Source: Nonomuraea cavernae
GTDB taxonomy: Bacteria; Actinomycetota; Actinomycetes; Streptosporangiales; Streptosporangiaceae
Assembly: GCF_014646355.1 (NCBI RefSeq)
Contig: NZ_BMNH01000031.1
Span: 24,420-88,419 of the forward strand
DNA: 64,000 bases
Direction of reading: 5' to 3'
This document shows positions 1 through 8,291 of this stretch, one piece after another. Positions within the stretch are counted from its first letter, which is position 1, and each line of letters begins with the position of its first letter. The translations under genes and the position numbers were made by a program. Below the pieces are notes generated by a model. That model ran no database searches. It had not been told where the DNA came from and was given only the letters and a program-made list of their open reading frames with translations.

Positions 1-1427
1 ACGTCCTCCCGCAGCGATGCCTCCAGCGCGAGCGCGTGCCGGCGCACCGGCGCCGGGATCTGCGAGGCCCGCGCGAGGTGTCCGGCCTGCGCCTCGGAGG
101 ACAGGGTGATCAGCCGGGTGCCCTCGGGCACCCGCGGCGCGTCGGGGATCGCGTGCGCGGTCAGGTGAGCCAGCTGGTCGCGGGCCAGCGGGTGGTCGTC
201 CAGCGCCAGGGCCGTCTCGGCGGCCACGAGCCGGAGGGCGCCCGCGCCCACCGCCAGGGCCGAGCCGGTTTCGAGCTCGTCGGCGCAGTCCACCAGGTCG
301 CCCAGCAGCCGGGGAGTGGGACCTTCGAGCATCAGCCGGGCCCGCAGGGTCACCTCCCTGACCAGGGGCAGCCACGCCTCGCGGTCCTGCGCGGCCAGCT
401 CCAGCTCGGCCCGCGCCGCCACGGTCAGGGCCCGGCGCGCGTCGCCGGTCAGCAGCTCGACCTGAGCGAGCTTGAGCCGCGCCTCCGCCAGCGCCACCAG
501 GGCGCCGGACGCCTCCAGATCGGGCACGGCCATGGTGAGCAGCTCCCTGGCCTCGCCCGGGAGGTGGGCGGCCAGCAACGCACCGGCGAAGTCGGCCCGC
601 ATCGTCGCCAGGCGCTCGGGGTAGCCGAACAACGTGTCCTCGGCCGCCCGGTAGTGGCCGAACGCGCCCGCGAGGTCGCCTCGCCGTACCGCGAGGAACG
701 GCAGGTTGGCCGACGCCAGGCGGACCAGGTGGTCGAGCCCGGCGTGCCGGGCGATCTGCAGGCAGGCGGTGATGTCGCGTGCGGCCGACTCCCAGTCGCC
801 ACGGTAGGCGTGGACCAGGCCGCGGTTGAGCAGCCCGCCGGCGAGGAACCTGCGGTCGTCGATCGTGCCGGGGGCGGCGACCAGCGCCTGCAGGGCGCGA
901 TCGCAGGAGGCGATGGCCTCCTGGTAGCGGCCCAGATGAGCGAGCGCCACGGCGCGCTGCGTGTCGAGCTTGGCCCGGTCGAGGGGCGAGAGGTAGGCCC
1001 AGGCCAGCGCGGCGATCCGGAGCGCCTGCAGGGGATGACCGCGTTCGGTGCGGACCGTCACCAGGGAGAGCCGCGCCTGCGCGAGGCGTTCGCGGGGCGC
1101 CTGAGGTGTCGCGATGGCCCGGCGCAGATGCCGCTCGGCGGCCTGGAGGTCGCCCAGCTCTCGGGCGCCGAGGGCCATCGCCCTGAGGGCGACCACGGCC
1201 GCCTCCACGTCGCCGCAGGACTCGGCCGCGGACAGCACGGTGCGACCGGCGTGCAGCGCCTGCTCGGGATCCACGATGGAACGCAGCACCGCCGCCTCGG
1301 CGGCCAGGACCAGCGGCTTGGCGTCGCCGGTCGCCTCGGCCGGAGGCGGCGAATGCGGGGGGCGGTCAGGAGCAGGGGGGCGCCGTCCGGAGACGGCGCC
1401 GGATCCCCTGCCGCTGTTCTTCGTCAT
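1..1427 (-). CDS. TPR-repeat protein, C-terminus beyond the window edge
   Basis: The reading frame is open from an ATG at 1427 to the left edge (about 475 residues). After a Pro/Arg-rich N-terminus of about 35 residues it is almost entirely alpha-helical, with repeated TPR-like units rich in Ala and Leu (for example ALAHLGRYQEAIASCDRAL and LVHAYRGDWESAARDI). Its ATG overlaps the stop of the upstream 148-aa gene (ATGA), so it is translationally coupled to an operon of subtilisin-like protease, sigma factor and small protein. Comparable actinobacterial operons often end in a TPR protein with a C-terminal CHAT caspase-like protease. That domain would lie outside the window, so it is expected but not seen. 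The role is probably scaffold or sensor in a protease-controlled response. Confidence 0.8.
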   Translation of the reverse strand, partial: MTKNSGRGSGAVSGRRPPAPDRPPHSPPPAEATGDAKPLVLAAEAAVLRSIVDPEQALHAGRTVLSAAESCGDVEAAVVALRAMALGARELGDLQAAERHLRRAIATPQAPRERLAQARLSLVTVRTERGHPLQALRIAALAWAYLSPLDRAKLDTQRAVALAHLGRYQEAIASCDRALQALVAAPGTIDDRRFLAGGLLNRGLVHAYRGDWESAARDITACLQIARHAGLDHLVRLASANLPFLAVRRGDLAGAFGHYRAAEDTLFGYPERLATMRADFAGALLAAHLPGEARELLTMAVPDLEASGALVALAEARLKLAQVELLTGDARRALTVAARAELELAAQDREAWLPLVREVTLRARLMLEGPTPRLLGDLVDCADELETGSALAVGAGALRLVAAETALALDDHPLARDQLAHLTAHAIPDAPRVPEGTRLITLSSEAQAGHLARASQIPAPVRRHALALEASLRED

Positions 1428-1870
1428 GGGCGGATGCGCACCCACCGGGTTTGGACCGGCGCGTGGCCAGGACGATGGCACACCACGCTGAGCCAGCCCG
1501 GAGGCAGGCCGGTGGCCGCGAACTGGCCGGTGCGCGCGAGACGCCTCGTGAGCGTCAGATGGGGGGTCCGGACATCGACGTGGGTGCCCTCTCCCGGATG
1601 CGGGACGATCTGCCCCGCCACGTCGATGAGCCCGTCGCCCACCGTCACCTCCAGGTCGAAGGTGAGGCCGGCCGCGACGAAGCGGACCAGTTGGCAACCG
1701 TCGATGCCGCGTACGCCGTGGGGCGCGGCGCACTCGGCAGGCGCGGCGGTCACCGCTTGAGGAACCCGTAGCCCATAGGCATCGCGTGCGGCAGCGGAAA
1801 CATGCCCGGGCATCGGGTCGTTCCCGGCGGCGAGCCGGAGCGCCGCCAGGAAGTACTCGTCGTTGATCAT
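1424..1870 (-). CDS. 148-aa protein coupled to the sigma factor and TPR genes
   Basis: I do not recognise a named family. The ATG at 1870 overlaps the sigma-factor stop (ATGA) and has a GGAG ribosome site nine bases upstream; the gene ends in another ATGA overlap with the TPR gene. The N-terminal 60 residues look helical. The C-terminal half alternates hydrophobic strands, with segments such as VRFVAAGLTFDLEV, IDVAGQIVPHP and GWLSVVCHRP, and looks like a small beta-sandwich of about 85 residues. There is no signal peptide or membrane segment. The invariant coupling suggests it binds one of its operon partners, perhaps as adaptor or anti-sigma-like protein. That role is inference. Confidence 0.75.
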   Translation of the reverse strand: MINDEYFLAALRLAAGNDPMPGHVSAAARDAYGLRVPQAVTAAPAECAAPHGVRGIDGCQLVRFVAAGLTFDLEVTVGDGLIDVAGQIVPHPGEGTHVDVRTPHLTLTRRLARTGQFAATGLPPGWLSVVCHRPGHAPVQTRWVRIRP

Positions 1871-2403
1871 TGCACCGTCTCCTGTGATGAGATCAGGGTG
1901 CGCAGCTTTTCCAGGCACCGCGTTCTGGTTGGGCCCACGCTGCCAAGGGGCACGCCCAGACGCAGTGCAACCTGCTGGTATCCAAGATCCGTCGCGACCA
2001 GCTGGAGCAGTGTGCGGCATGGCTCGTGCAGGGTGGAGACCGTCCTCCAGAGGATGCGGCTGCTGTCGGCCTCCAGAACGGCCGCCGCTGGATCAGAGTC
2101 GAGTGCGACGTCGAAGAAAGGCGCTCGGGGGAGCTCCTTCCTGAGGATCAGAAGCGCTTCGCGGCGGGTGGTCGTCGCCAGCCACGCGCCAACGCCTGAT
2201 GGTTCTCTGATGTCATGGAGGTGTTCGAGCAGACGCAGCCATGCTCCCTGGACCGCGTCCGCCGCATCGGCCTCGGTCAGCCCGCACACCCGGGCGACTG
2301 CCCACATGCGCGGCCCGAACCTCGACTCGAGCTCATCCCAGGCCGTCTGGTCGTCGTCGGCCGCTGCCTTGAGCAACTCCGCCGGATCGCGTGGCTCCTG
2401 CAT
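1867..2403 (-). CDS. ECF-type RNA polymerase sigma factor
   Basis: This 178-aa protein has sigma-70 region 2 at about residues 10-75 (DQTAWDELESRFGPRMWAVA, then DAADAVQGAWLRLLEHL) and region 4 at about 125-172, where LGYQQVALRLGVP is the recognition helix-turn-helix. There is no region 1 or 3, as expected for ECF or ECF-like factors of this length. The ATG at 2403 was chosen because homology begins there; an in-frame extension upstream is arginine/glycine-rich shadow sequence. It lies 74 bp downstream of the protease gene and overlaps the next gene by ATGA. No zinc-finger anti-sigma gene is adjacent, so control probably involves the neighbouring protease, small protein or TPR protein. Confidence 0.88.
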   Translation of the reverse strand: MQEPRDPAELLKAAADDDQTAWDELESRFGPRMWAVARVCGLTEADAADAVQGAWLRLLEHLHDIREPSGVGAWLATTTRREALLILRKELPRAPFFDVALDSDPAAAVLEADSSRILWRTVSTLHEPCRTLLQLVATDLGYQQVALRLGVPLGSVGPTRTRCLEKLRTLISSQETVQ

Positions 2404-2477
2404 GCGGCCTCCTCCGCCCGGGCTCACCAGGAGGCCACGCTGCCTCCCCGTGATCAGCCAAGGACTGAGCGTAAACT

Positions 2478-3524
2478 CTACAGACTCGACGGGACGAGAA
2501 CCCCCAGATCGGCAATTTGCCGGGCCCCCTCGAGGGCGAGCACCCGCGCCGCCGCCTCGCGTACCGGCCGTTCCCTCGCCGCGTCGGCGATGGCACCCGC
2601 GACCAGGGCGGTAGCGAAGGACGTGCCGTTCCACGCGGCGTAGCCGGCGAACTCGTCGCGCTCCAGAAAACTGCTGGTCAGCCAGGTGCCACGGGCACAC
2701 GCGTCGACCCATGAGCCGTACGCGGAGAAGGGGGCGCGGCGTTCCTCGCTCTCGTCGACCGCGCCCACCGCGACGACGCCCGGCAGCGCCGCCGGCCAGA
2801 ACGGGCGGTCGCTCGCGGTGTTGCCCGCGCAGGCGACCGCGACCGTGTCGGGCAGCGCGCCGAGCGCGTCGGCGAGCAGGGGAGGCGGGCGGTCGTCGAA
2901 GGTGTGGCCGCCGAACGACAGGTTGAGCACCTGGGGCGGGTCCTCCCGCATCCGGTGCAGCGCCCGCACCACGCCGGCCTCGTCGCCCAGCCCCTGCCCG
3001 TCGAGGACCCCGCGGACGGTGAGCGACACGCCCGGCGCCCGCCGCACCAGGATGCCGGCCAGGAAGGTCCCGTGGCCGGCCTGCTCACCCGGTGGCACCT
3101 CCTCGCCCACCTCGCGAAACCAGTCGCTGCCCGTCCACCACGGGTGGGGGGCGACGGGGGTGTCGAGCAGTCCCACGACCACGGGCGAGTGGTCCCGGCC
3201 CGGCCGGTGGTGGACGCGCGGGACGGGGAACGGCCGGGAGGCCGGCCCGCCGAAGAAGAGCGGCTGGGCGGCGAGGACATGGTTGGGCGAGGCGCGGAAA
3301 CCCTGTTCGCGCAGGTCTCTGGCGAGCTCGCAGACGTCGGCCCCGGCCGTCAGCTGGATCACGCACACGCCGTCGGCCTCGGAGACGGCCTGGGTCCAGC
3401 GTGACGCGGCGGACAGGGCGCCACGGTCGGTCAGCAGCTGGCCCGGCCGGATGAACGCGGCGCCGGCAGGTTCGATGTCCATGAGCGGGTATCTATCCGC
3501 GCCCGGGCCGGTGTCACGCGTCAC
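2478..3524 (-). CDS. Cytoplasmic subtilisin-like (S8) serine protease
   Basis: This 348-aa S8-family peptidase has its catalytic Asp at 121 (GLLDTPV), His at 151 (GHGTFLAG) and Ser at 302 (NGTSFATALVAG), with the oxyanion Asn at 235 (CAGN). The first 115 residues form a pro-like N-terminal domain, and no signal peptide is present, so it should act inside the cell. It heads an operon with a sigma factor, a 148-aa protein and a TPR protein, suggesting proteolytic activation of a regulator or effector. The GTG at 3524 and an in-frame ATG at 3482 are both possible starts; neither has a strong ribosome site. Confidence 0.88.
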   Translation of the reverse strand: MTRDTGPGADRYPLMDIEPAGAAFIRPGQLLTDRGALSAASRWTQAVSEADGVCVIQLTAGADVCELARDLREQGFRASPNHVLAAQPLFFGGPASRPFPVPRVHHRPGRDHSPVVVGLLDTPVAPHPWWTGSDWFREVGEEVPPGEQAGHGTFLAGILVRRAPGVSLTVRGVLDGQGLGDEAGVVRALHRMREDPPQVLNLSFGGHTFDDRPPPLLADALGALPDTVAVACAGNTASDRPFWPAALPGVVAVGAVDESEERRAPFSAYGSWVDACARGTWLTSSFLERDEFAGYAAWNGTSFATALVAGAIADAARERPVREAAARVLALEGARQIADLGVLVPSSL

Positions 3525-3656
3525 AGCCGCAACAACTTGGTATGGCCCCCCTCTGGTGTCCGATTGCGACCGACGGTAGTCTCTCCCTAGTCACTTGTGA
3601 TCATCCCAGGACGAGGCCGTTGGGGAAGGCGCACCTCGTACCGATCGGGAGGTCCG

Positions 3657-4151
3657 GTGTCTGCTCGTGGCGTGATCTACGTCCACTCGGCTCAGCCCGC
3701 GCTGTGCCCTCATATCGAATGGGCGGTCGCGGGTGTTCTTGGCGTACCCGTGGACCTGACGTGGACGCCGCAACCCGCCGCGCCCAACGTGGTGCGAGCG
3801 CAGGCGGAGTGGGAGGGCCGGCCCGGTGTCGCGGCGGCCATCACCTCTTCCCTCATGGGGTGGCAGCGCATCCGCTTCGAGATCACCGAGGACGCCTCGT
3901 CGGGGGTCGACGGGTCCCGTCACGCCTATACGCCGACGCTCGGCGCCTTCAGCGCGGTCATCGGGGCGGCGGGCGACATCATGGTGCCCGAAGACCGGCT
4001 CCGCACGGCGATGCTGATGGCCGCCCAGGGCCGGTGCGTGCTGGAGGACGAGCTCGACAAACTGCTCGGCAAGCCCTGGGACGAGGAGCTGGAGCCGTTC
4101 CGCTACGCGGGCGACGGCGCGCCGGTCCGCTGGCTGCACGCCGCCGTCTGA
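3657..4151 (+). CDS. DUF3145 family protein
   Basis: This 164-aa protein matches the actinobacterial DUF3145 family from memory of its signatures: an N-terminal GVIYVHSAQPALCPHIEWAV, a central LTWTPQP, then SSLMGWQRIRFEITEDAS and the C-terminal PWDEELEPFRYAGDGAPVRW. The function of the family is unknown; it is widely conserved in Streptomyces and relatives. The GTG at 3657 was chosen because GGGAGG lies six bases upstream and the family begins there; the frame is open 20 codons further upstream. It is divergent from the protease operon and convergent with the accD end of the fatty-acid operon, with a shared terminator at 4267-4305. Confidence 0.85.
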   Translation: MSARGVIYVHSAQPALCPHIEWAVAGVLGVPVDLTWTPQPAAPNVVRAQAEWEGRPGVAAAITSSLMGWQRIRFEITEDASSGVDGSRHAYTPTLGAFSAVIGAAGDIMVPEDRLRTAMLMAAQGRCVLEDELDKLLGKPWDEELEPFRYAGDGAPVRWLHAAV

Positions 4152-4185
4152 CCTCTTCCCGGCCTCCTGACAACCGCCGAGAGCG

Positions 4186-4260
4186 GACAGCCGTCGATCG
4201 GACAGCCGTCGATCGGACAGCCGTCGATCGGACGGCTGCCAATGGGACGGCTGTCAATCG
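4186..4260. repeat. Five-copy 15-bp tandem array with internal inverted copies
   Basis: Three identical units GACAGCCGTCGATCG (4186-4230) are followed by two variant units, GACGGCTGCCAATGG and GACGGCTGTCAATCG (4231-4260). The last unit starts with the exact reverse complement of the first ten bases of units 1-3, so the array can fold into alternative stems, for example 4216-4225 with 4246-4255. It sits between the DUF3145 stop and the terminator. Confidence 0.9.
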
Positions 4261-4266
4261 GACAGC

Positions 4267-4305
4267 GAAAGGGTCCCGCACCTGATTTCGGTGCGGGACC
4301 CTTTC
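4267..4305. terminator. Perfect 16-bp hairpin, bidirectional terminator
   Basis: Arms 4267-4282 and 4290-4305 are perfectly complementary (GAAAGGGTCCCGCACC and its complement) with a 7-nt loop. It lies between the convergent DUF3145 gene and accD, eight bases after the accD stop, and would end transcription in both directions. Confidence 0.85.
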
Positions 4306-4313
4306 GGCAGCTC

Positions 4314-5738
4314 TTACAGCGGGATGTTGCCGTGGGCGCCCCTCGCGGGGGTGGCCTGGGCGAGCACCTTGGCGATCGCGCCGCGCGTCTCGCGCGGGTC
4401 GAGGACCTCGTCGATCACGCCCAGCTCCTGTGCCCGGCTGAGCCCGCCGGCCAGCTTCTCGTGCTCGCGGGCCAGCCGCTGCTCCAGCTCGGCCCGCTCC
4501 TCCTCGGGCGCCGCCGCCAGCTCGCGCCGCTTGAGGATGCGCACCGCGGCGACCGCGCCCATGACGGCGATCTCGGTCGTCGGCCAGGCGAACACCTTGG
4601 TGGCGCCCAGCGCGCGGGAGTTCATCGCGATGTACGCCCCGCCGTAGGCCTTGCGCGTGACCAGCGTGACCCGCGGCACCGACGCCTCGGCGAACGCGTG
4701 CAGCAGCTTGGCGCCGCGCCGGACCACGCCGTCGTGCTCCTGGCCGACCCCGGGCAGATAACCCGGAACGTCCACGAGGACAACCAATGGCACACCGAAC
4801 GCGTCACACATACGTACGAAGCGAGCGGCTTTCTCGGCGGACGTGGCGTCGAGGCAGCCGCCGAGCCGCATCGGGTTGTTGGCGATCACACCGACCGTCC
4901 GGCCACCGAGGCGGCCGAGCGACGTGACGATGTTCGGCGCCCACTTGGGGTGCAGCTCGATGCCCGGCTCGTCGAGCAGGCCGTTGACCAGCGGCTTGAC
5001 GTCGTAGGCGCGGCGGGCTGACTCCGGCAGCAGGCTGGAGAAGTCGATCTCGCCGATGTCGGAGGCCCGCACCCGGCCCTGGTGGCCGAGCAGCGAGGCC
5101 AGCTGGCGTGCCCGCAGCAGCGCCTCGGTCTCGGTCTTGGTGACGACGTGCACGACGCCGCTGCGCTTGCTGTGCGGCTCGGGGCCGCCCAGGGCCGCGC
5201 TGGAGACGTCCTCGCCGGTCACGCTGCGGACCACGTCGGGGCCGGTGACGAAGATGCGGCCGGAGTCGGCCAGGATCACCAGGTCGGTGAGCGCCGGACC
5301 GTAGGCGGCGCCACCGGCGGCGGCGCCGACGACCACCGAGATCTGCGGCACCACGCCGGACGCCTTGGTCATCGCGGCGAAGACCCGGCCGACGGCGTGC
5401 AGCGACTCGACGCCTTCGGCGAGTCGCGCACCGCCGGAGTGCCAGATCCCGATGACCGGCACCCGTTCGCGGACGGCCACGTCGTAGGCGTGCACGATGT
5501 GCTCGCAGCCCTCGCTGCCCATCGCGCCGCCCTGGAAGCGGGCGTCACTGCAGAACGCGACGACGGGAACACCCTCGACGCGGCCCATGGCGGCGAGTGC
5601 GCCGCTCTTGTCCTCAGGAGTGATCAGCCTCAGCGAGCCCTCGTCGAGCAGCGCGGACAGACGTACGACGGGGTCTCGGGGATCCGCGGGCTCCTGATCG
5701 GAGCCGGACGTCACCACCCGGTTGTCGAGCACGGTCAT
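4314..5738 (-). CDS. accD: Acyl-CoA carboxylase beta (carboxyltransferase) subunit, AccD type
   Basis: This 474-aa protein is the carboxyltransferase subunit that moves CO2 from carboxybiotin to acetyl- or propionyl-CoA, giving malonyl- or methylmalonyl-CoA. The two crotonase-fold halves carry oxyanion-forming glycine pairs: SGGARLAEGV and GAAAGGAAYGPAL in the N-half, DVPGYLPGVGQEHDG and RKAYGGAYIAMNS in the C-half. The length is slightly below the roughly 520 residues of PccB proteins and close to mycobacterial AccD6. It is the last gene of the fab operon and its ATG directly follows the fabF stop, as accD6 follows the kas genes in mycobacteria. The substrate is therefore probably acetyl-CoA for fatty-acid synthesis; a biotinylated alpha subunit must be encoded elsewhere. 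Confidence 0.92.
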   Translation of the reverse strand: MTVLDNRVVTSGSDQEPADPRDPVVRLSALLDEGSLRLITPEDKSGALAAMGRVEGVPVVAFCSDARFQGGAMGSEGCEHIVHAYDVAVRERVPVIGIWHSGGARLAEGVESLHAVGRVFAAMTKASGVVPQISVVVGAAAGGAAYGPALTDLVILADSGRIFVTGPDVVRSVTGEDVSSAALGGPEPHSKRSGVVHVVTKTETEALLRARQLASLLGHQGRVRASDIGEIDFSSLLPESARRAYDVKPLVNGLLDEPGIELHPKWAPNIVTSLGRLGGRTVGVIANNPMRLGGCLDATSAEKAARFVRMCDAFGVPLVVLVDVPGYLPGVGQEHDGVVRRGAKLLHAFAEASVPRVTLVTRKAYGGAYIAMNSRALGATKVFAWPTTEIAVMGAVAAVRILKRRELAAAPEEERAELEQRLAREHEKLAGGLSRAQELGVIDEVLDPRETRGAIAKVLAQATPARGAHGNIPL

Positions 5739-6971
5739 TCAGGCTCCCTTAAAGACGACGGTCGCGTTGTGGCCGCCGAATCCGAACGAGTTGTTCACCG
5801 CGGCGATGTCGCCTTCGGGCAGCCTGCGGTTGGCGCCGTAGACGAGATCCACCTCGATGCCGTCGTCGAGGTTGTCCAGGTTGATGGTGGCGGGCACGAT
5901 CCGGTCGTGCAGCGCCTTGATCGTGAAGACCGACTCGATGCCGCCCGCGCCGCCCAGCAGGTGGCCGGTCATGGACTTGGTCGAGGTGACCAGGGGATGG
6001 GTGCCGATGGCCTTGGCGACCGCCTGGACCTCGATGACGTCCCCGGCGGGGGTCGAGGTGGCGTGCGCGTTGACGTGCTTGACGTCGAGGCCGGTGATGT
6101 CGGCGTCGTTGAGCGCCTGGGTCATCGCCATGATGATGCCCCGGCCCTCGGGCTCGGGCTGGGTGATGTGGTGCGAGTCGGCGGAGTAGCCGACGCCAGA
6201 GGCGTAGGCGTAGACGCGCGCGCCGCGCGCCCTGGCGAACTCCTCGGACTCCAGCACGATGATGCCGGCGCCCTCGCCGAGCACGAACCCGTCACGGTCG
6301 CGGTCCCACGGCCTGGACGCCCCGGCGGGGTCGTCGTTGCGGGTCGACATGGCGCGCGCGGCCGCGAAGGCGGCCACGTTGAGCCCGTGGATCGCGGCCT
6401 CGGTGCCGCCGGCGACGACGACGTCGGCACGGCCCGACCTGATCATGTCCATCGCGTAGCCGATGGCCTCGGCGCCGGAGGCGCAGGCGGACACGGTCGC
6501 GTGCACGCCGGCCTGGGCGCCGCGGTCGAGCCCGATCCAGGCGGCCGGGCCGTTGGGCATGAGCATCGGCACCGTGAAGGGCGAGAGCCGGTTCCAGCCC
6601 CGCTCCTTGTAGGTGTCGTAGGCGGACAGGGTGGTGTTGATGCCGCCGATGCCGCTGGACACCACGACGCCGAGGCGCTCGGGCGCCACCTCAGGGGCGC
6701 CCGCGTCCTGCCACGCCTCGCGCGCCGCGACCATCGCGAACTGCTCGCTGCGGTCGAGGCGGCGGGCTTCCGGCCGGGGCAGCACCTCGGCCGGGTCGAC
6801 GGCGGCCGTCCCCGCGAACTTCACGGGGACGGTGTCGACCCAGTCCTCGGTGATGGTCGTGACGCCCGACTGACCGGCGAGGAGCGCCGACCAGGTCGAG
6901 GTGACGTCTCCACCGACGGGCGTCGTCGCGCCGAGCCCGGTGACGACGACACGTACCCGGTTCGCACTCAC
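5739..6971 (-). CDS. fabF: Beta-ketoacyl-ACP synthase II (FabF/KasA type)
   Basis: This 410-aa condensing enzyme elongates acyl-ACP with malonyl-ACP in type II fatty-acid synthesis. The thiolase-fold catalytic triad is visible: Cys in VSACASGAEAIGYAMDM, His in NAHATSTPAGD and His in NNSFGFGGHNATVVF. The protein starts VRVVVTGLGATTPVG as FabF enzymes do, and its length is standard. It follows acpP by 34 bp and precedes accD without a gap. It is probably co-transcribed with fabD, fabH and acpP under FasR control. Confidence 0.95.
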   Translation of the reverse strand: MSANRVRVVVTGLGATTPVGGDVTSTWSALLAGQSGVTTITEDWVDTVPVKFAGTAAVDPAEVLPRPEARRLDRSEQFAMVAAREAWQDAGAPEVAPERLGVVVSSGIGGINTTLSAYDTYKERGWNRLSPFTVPMLMPNGPAAWIGLDRGAQAGVHATVSACASGAEAIGYAMDMIRSGRADVVVAGGTEAAIHGLNVAAFAAARAMSTRNDDPAGASRPWDRDRDGFVLGEGAGIIVLESEEFARARGARVYAYASGVGYSADSHHITQPEPEGRGIIMAMTQALNDADITGLDVKHVNAHATSTPAGDVIEVQAVAKAIGTHPLVTSTKSMTGHLLGGAGGIESVFTIKALHDRIVPATINLDNLDDGIEVDLVYGANRRLPEGDIAAVNNSFGFGGHNATVVFKGA

Positions 6972-7005
6972 GTTTTCGCGCTCCTTGTCGATCAGGGGTG
7001 TGACT

Positions 7006-7245
7006 TCAGTGCTGGATGAAGGTGAGGACGTCCTTGACCGTCTTGAGGTTCTTGAGCTGGTCGTCGGGAATCTCGACGCCGAACTCGTCCTGGGCGGCCA
7101 CGGCGATCTCGACCATGGACAGAGAGTCGATGTCGAGGTCGTCCACGAAGCTCTTCTCGGGGGTCACCTCGCTCGCCGGAATGCCGGTGATCTCGTTGAT
7201 GATCTTGCCGAGGCCCTCGAGGATCTCCTGCTCGGTGGCAGCCAT
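7006..7245 (-). CDS. acpP: Acyl carrier protein
   Basis: This 79-aa acidic protein carries growing acyl chains on phosphopantetheine attached to Ser41 in the motif DIDSLSMVEI. It has the usual four-helix ACP pattern and ends KNLKTVKDVLTFIQ. An AAAGGAGA ribosome site precedes the ATG, stronger than those of its neighbours, which fits the high protein level ACP needs. A hairpin lies in the 89-bp gap from fabH (7281-7298). Confidence 0.96.
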   Translation of the reverse strand: MAATEQEILEGLGKIINEITGIPASEVTPEKSFVDDLDIDSLSMVEIAVAAQDEFGVEIPDDQLKNLKTVKDVLTFIQH

Positions 7246-7280
7246 GTCGGTGGTTCTCCTTTGGATTTCTGCTGGATTCT

Positions 7281-7298
7281 GTACGGCTCCAGCCGTAC
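7281..7298. promoter_or_regulatory. Hairpin or palindrome between fabH and acpP
   Basis: GTACGGCT, two bases, AGCCGTAC form a perfect 8-bp inverted repeat 36 bases upstream of acpP. A partly related CGGCTCCGGCCG element follows toward fabH. It could be an RNA processing or stabilising stem that raises acpP mRNA, or an operator; the sequence alone does not decide. Confidence 0.5.
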
Positions 7299-7334
7299 AA
7301 GCTGTGGTGGATACGGCCGGAGCCGCAATGGATC

Positions 7335-8291
7335 CTATGGAATCTCGATGACTTGACCCGCATAGGTGAGGCCGGCGCCGAAGCCCAGGATCAGCGCTAG
7401 CTGCCCCGAACGAACCTCGCCACGCTCCAGCATGCGCGAGAGCGCGAGCGGGATGGACGCGGCGGAGGTGTTGCCGGCGGTGACGATGTCGCGGGCCACG
7501 ACGGCGTTGTCGGCGCCGATCTTGCGCGCGATCGCCTCGATGATCCGCAGGTTGGCCTGGTGCGGGACGAACGCCGCCAACTCGGACGGGTCGACTCCGG
7601 CACGCTCACAGGCCTCCTTGGCGATCGGGTGCAGGGCGGTGGTCGCCCAGCGGAACACGGTCTGGCCTTCCTGGTGCAGGAAGGTGTCGCGCTCGTTGAT
7701 GATGATCGCGTCGGACTTGTCGCCCGAACTGCCCCAGACTACCGGGCCGATGCCGGGGGCGTCGGCGGGGCCCACCACCGCGGCTCCGGCGCCGTCGGCG
7801 AAGATCACGGCGGTGGAGCGGTCGGTCCAGTCGATCCACTGCGACAGCTTCTCGGCCCCGATGACCAGCACGTGCTTGGCCGAACCCGCGCGGATCGCGG
7901 AGCTGGCGACGCCGAGCGCGAAGCAGAAGCCGGCGCAGGCGGCGTTGACGTCGAACGCGCCGGGCGCCGTGATGCCGAGCCGGTGGGCCACGATGGCCGA
8001 GGCGTTGGGGATCTGCGTCTCGAGCGTGCAGGTGGCGACGATGACCAGGTCGATGTCGGCGGCGGACAGCCCGCTCGCGGCCAGCGCCTTGCCGCCGGCC
8101 TGCACGGCCATGTCCTCGACGGACTCGGCCGCGCCGGCGATCTTGCGCTCCTTGATGCCGACCCGCGACTGGATCCACTCGTCGTTGGTCTCGATGGTCT
8201 TGGCCAGGTCGTCGTTGGTTACGACGTTGGCGGGCTGGTAGTGGCCGAGGGCCAGCACCTTCGCGCCCGGGGCTACGTCGGGAATTCTCAC
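7335..8291 (-). CDS. fabH: Beta-ketoacyl-ACP synthase III (FabH)
   Basis: This 318-aa enzyme starts fatty-acid synthesis by condensing acyl-CoA with malonyl-ACP. The catalytic triad is visible: Cys119 (NAACAGFCFAL), His in VPHQANLRI and Asn in TAGNTSAASIP. The GTG at 8291 overlaps the fabD stop by three bases (GTGA), so the two are coupled. The in-frame extension further upstream is an antisense-like shadow over fabD and was discarded. Actinomycete FabH usually prefers branched starters such as isobutyryl-CoA, but specificity cannot be read here. Confidence 0.95.
   Translation of the reverse strand: MRIPDVAPGAKVLALGHYQPANVVTNDDLAKTIETNDEWIQSRVGIKERKIAGAAESVEDMAVQAGGKALAASGLSAADIDLVIVATCTLETQIPNASAIVAHRLGITAPGAFDVNAACAGFCFALGVASSAIRAGSAKHVLVIGAEKLSQWIDWTDRSTAVIFADGAGAAVVGPADAPGIGPVVWGSSGDKSDAIIINERDTFLHQEGQTVFRWATTALHPIAKEACERAGVDPSELAAFVPHQANLRIIEAIARKIGADNAVVARDIVTAGNTSAASIPLALSRMLERGEVRSGQLALILGFGAGLTYAGQVIEIP

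Noticed and set aside
36..1760. Long plus-strand open frame of 574 codons
   Set aside because: It mirrors the TPR gene and its neighbour on the minus strand and has low-complexity Arg/Gly/Gln composition without any family signature.
5082..7019. 645-codon plus-strand frame across accD and fabF
   Set aside because: It is antisense to two well-supported genes and shows the Gly/Asp/Val/Arg bias typical of GC-rich shadow frames.
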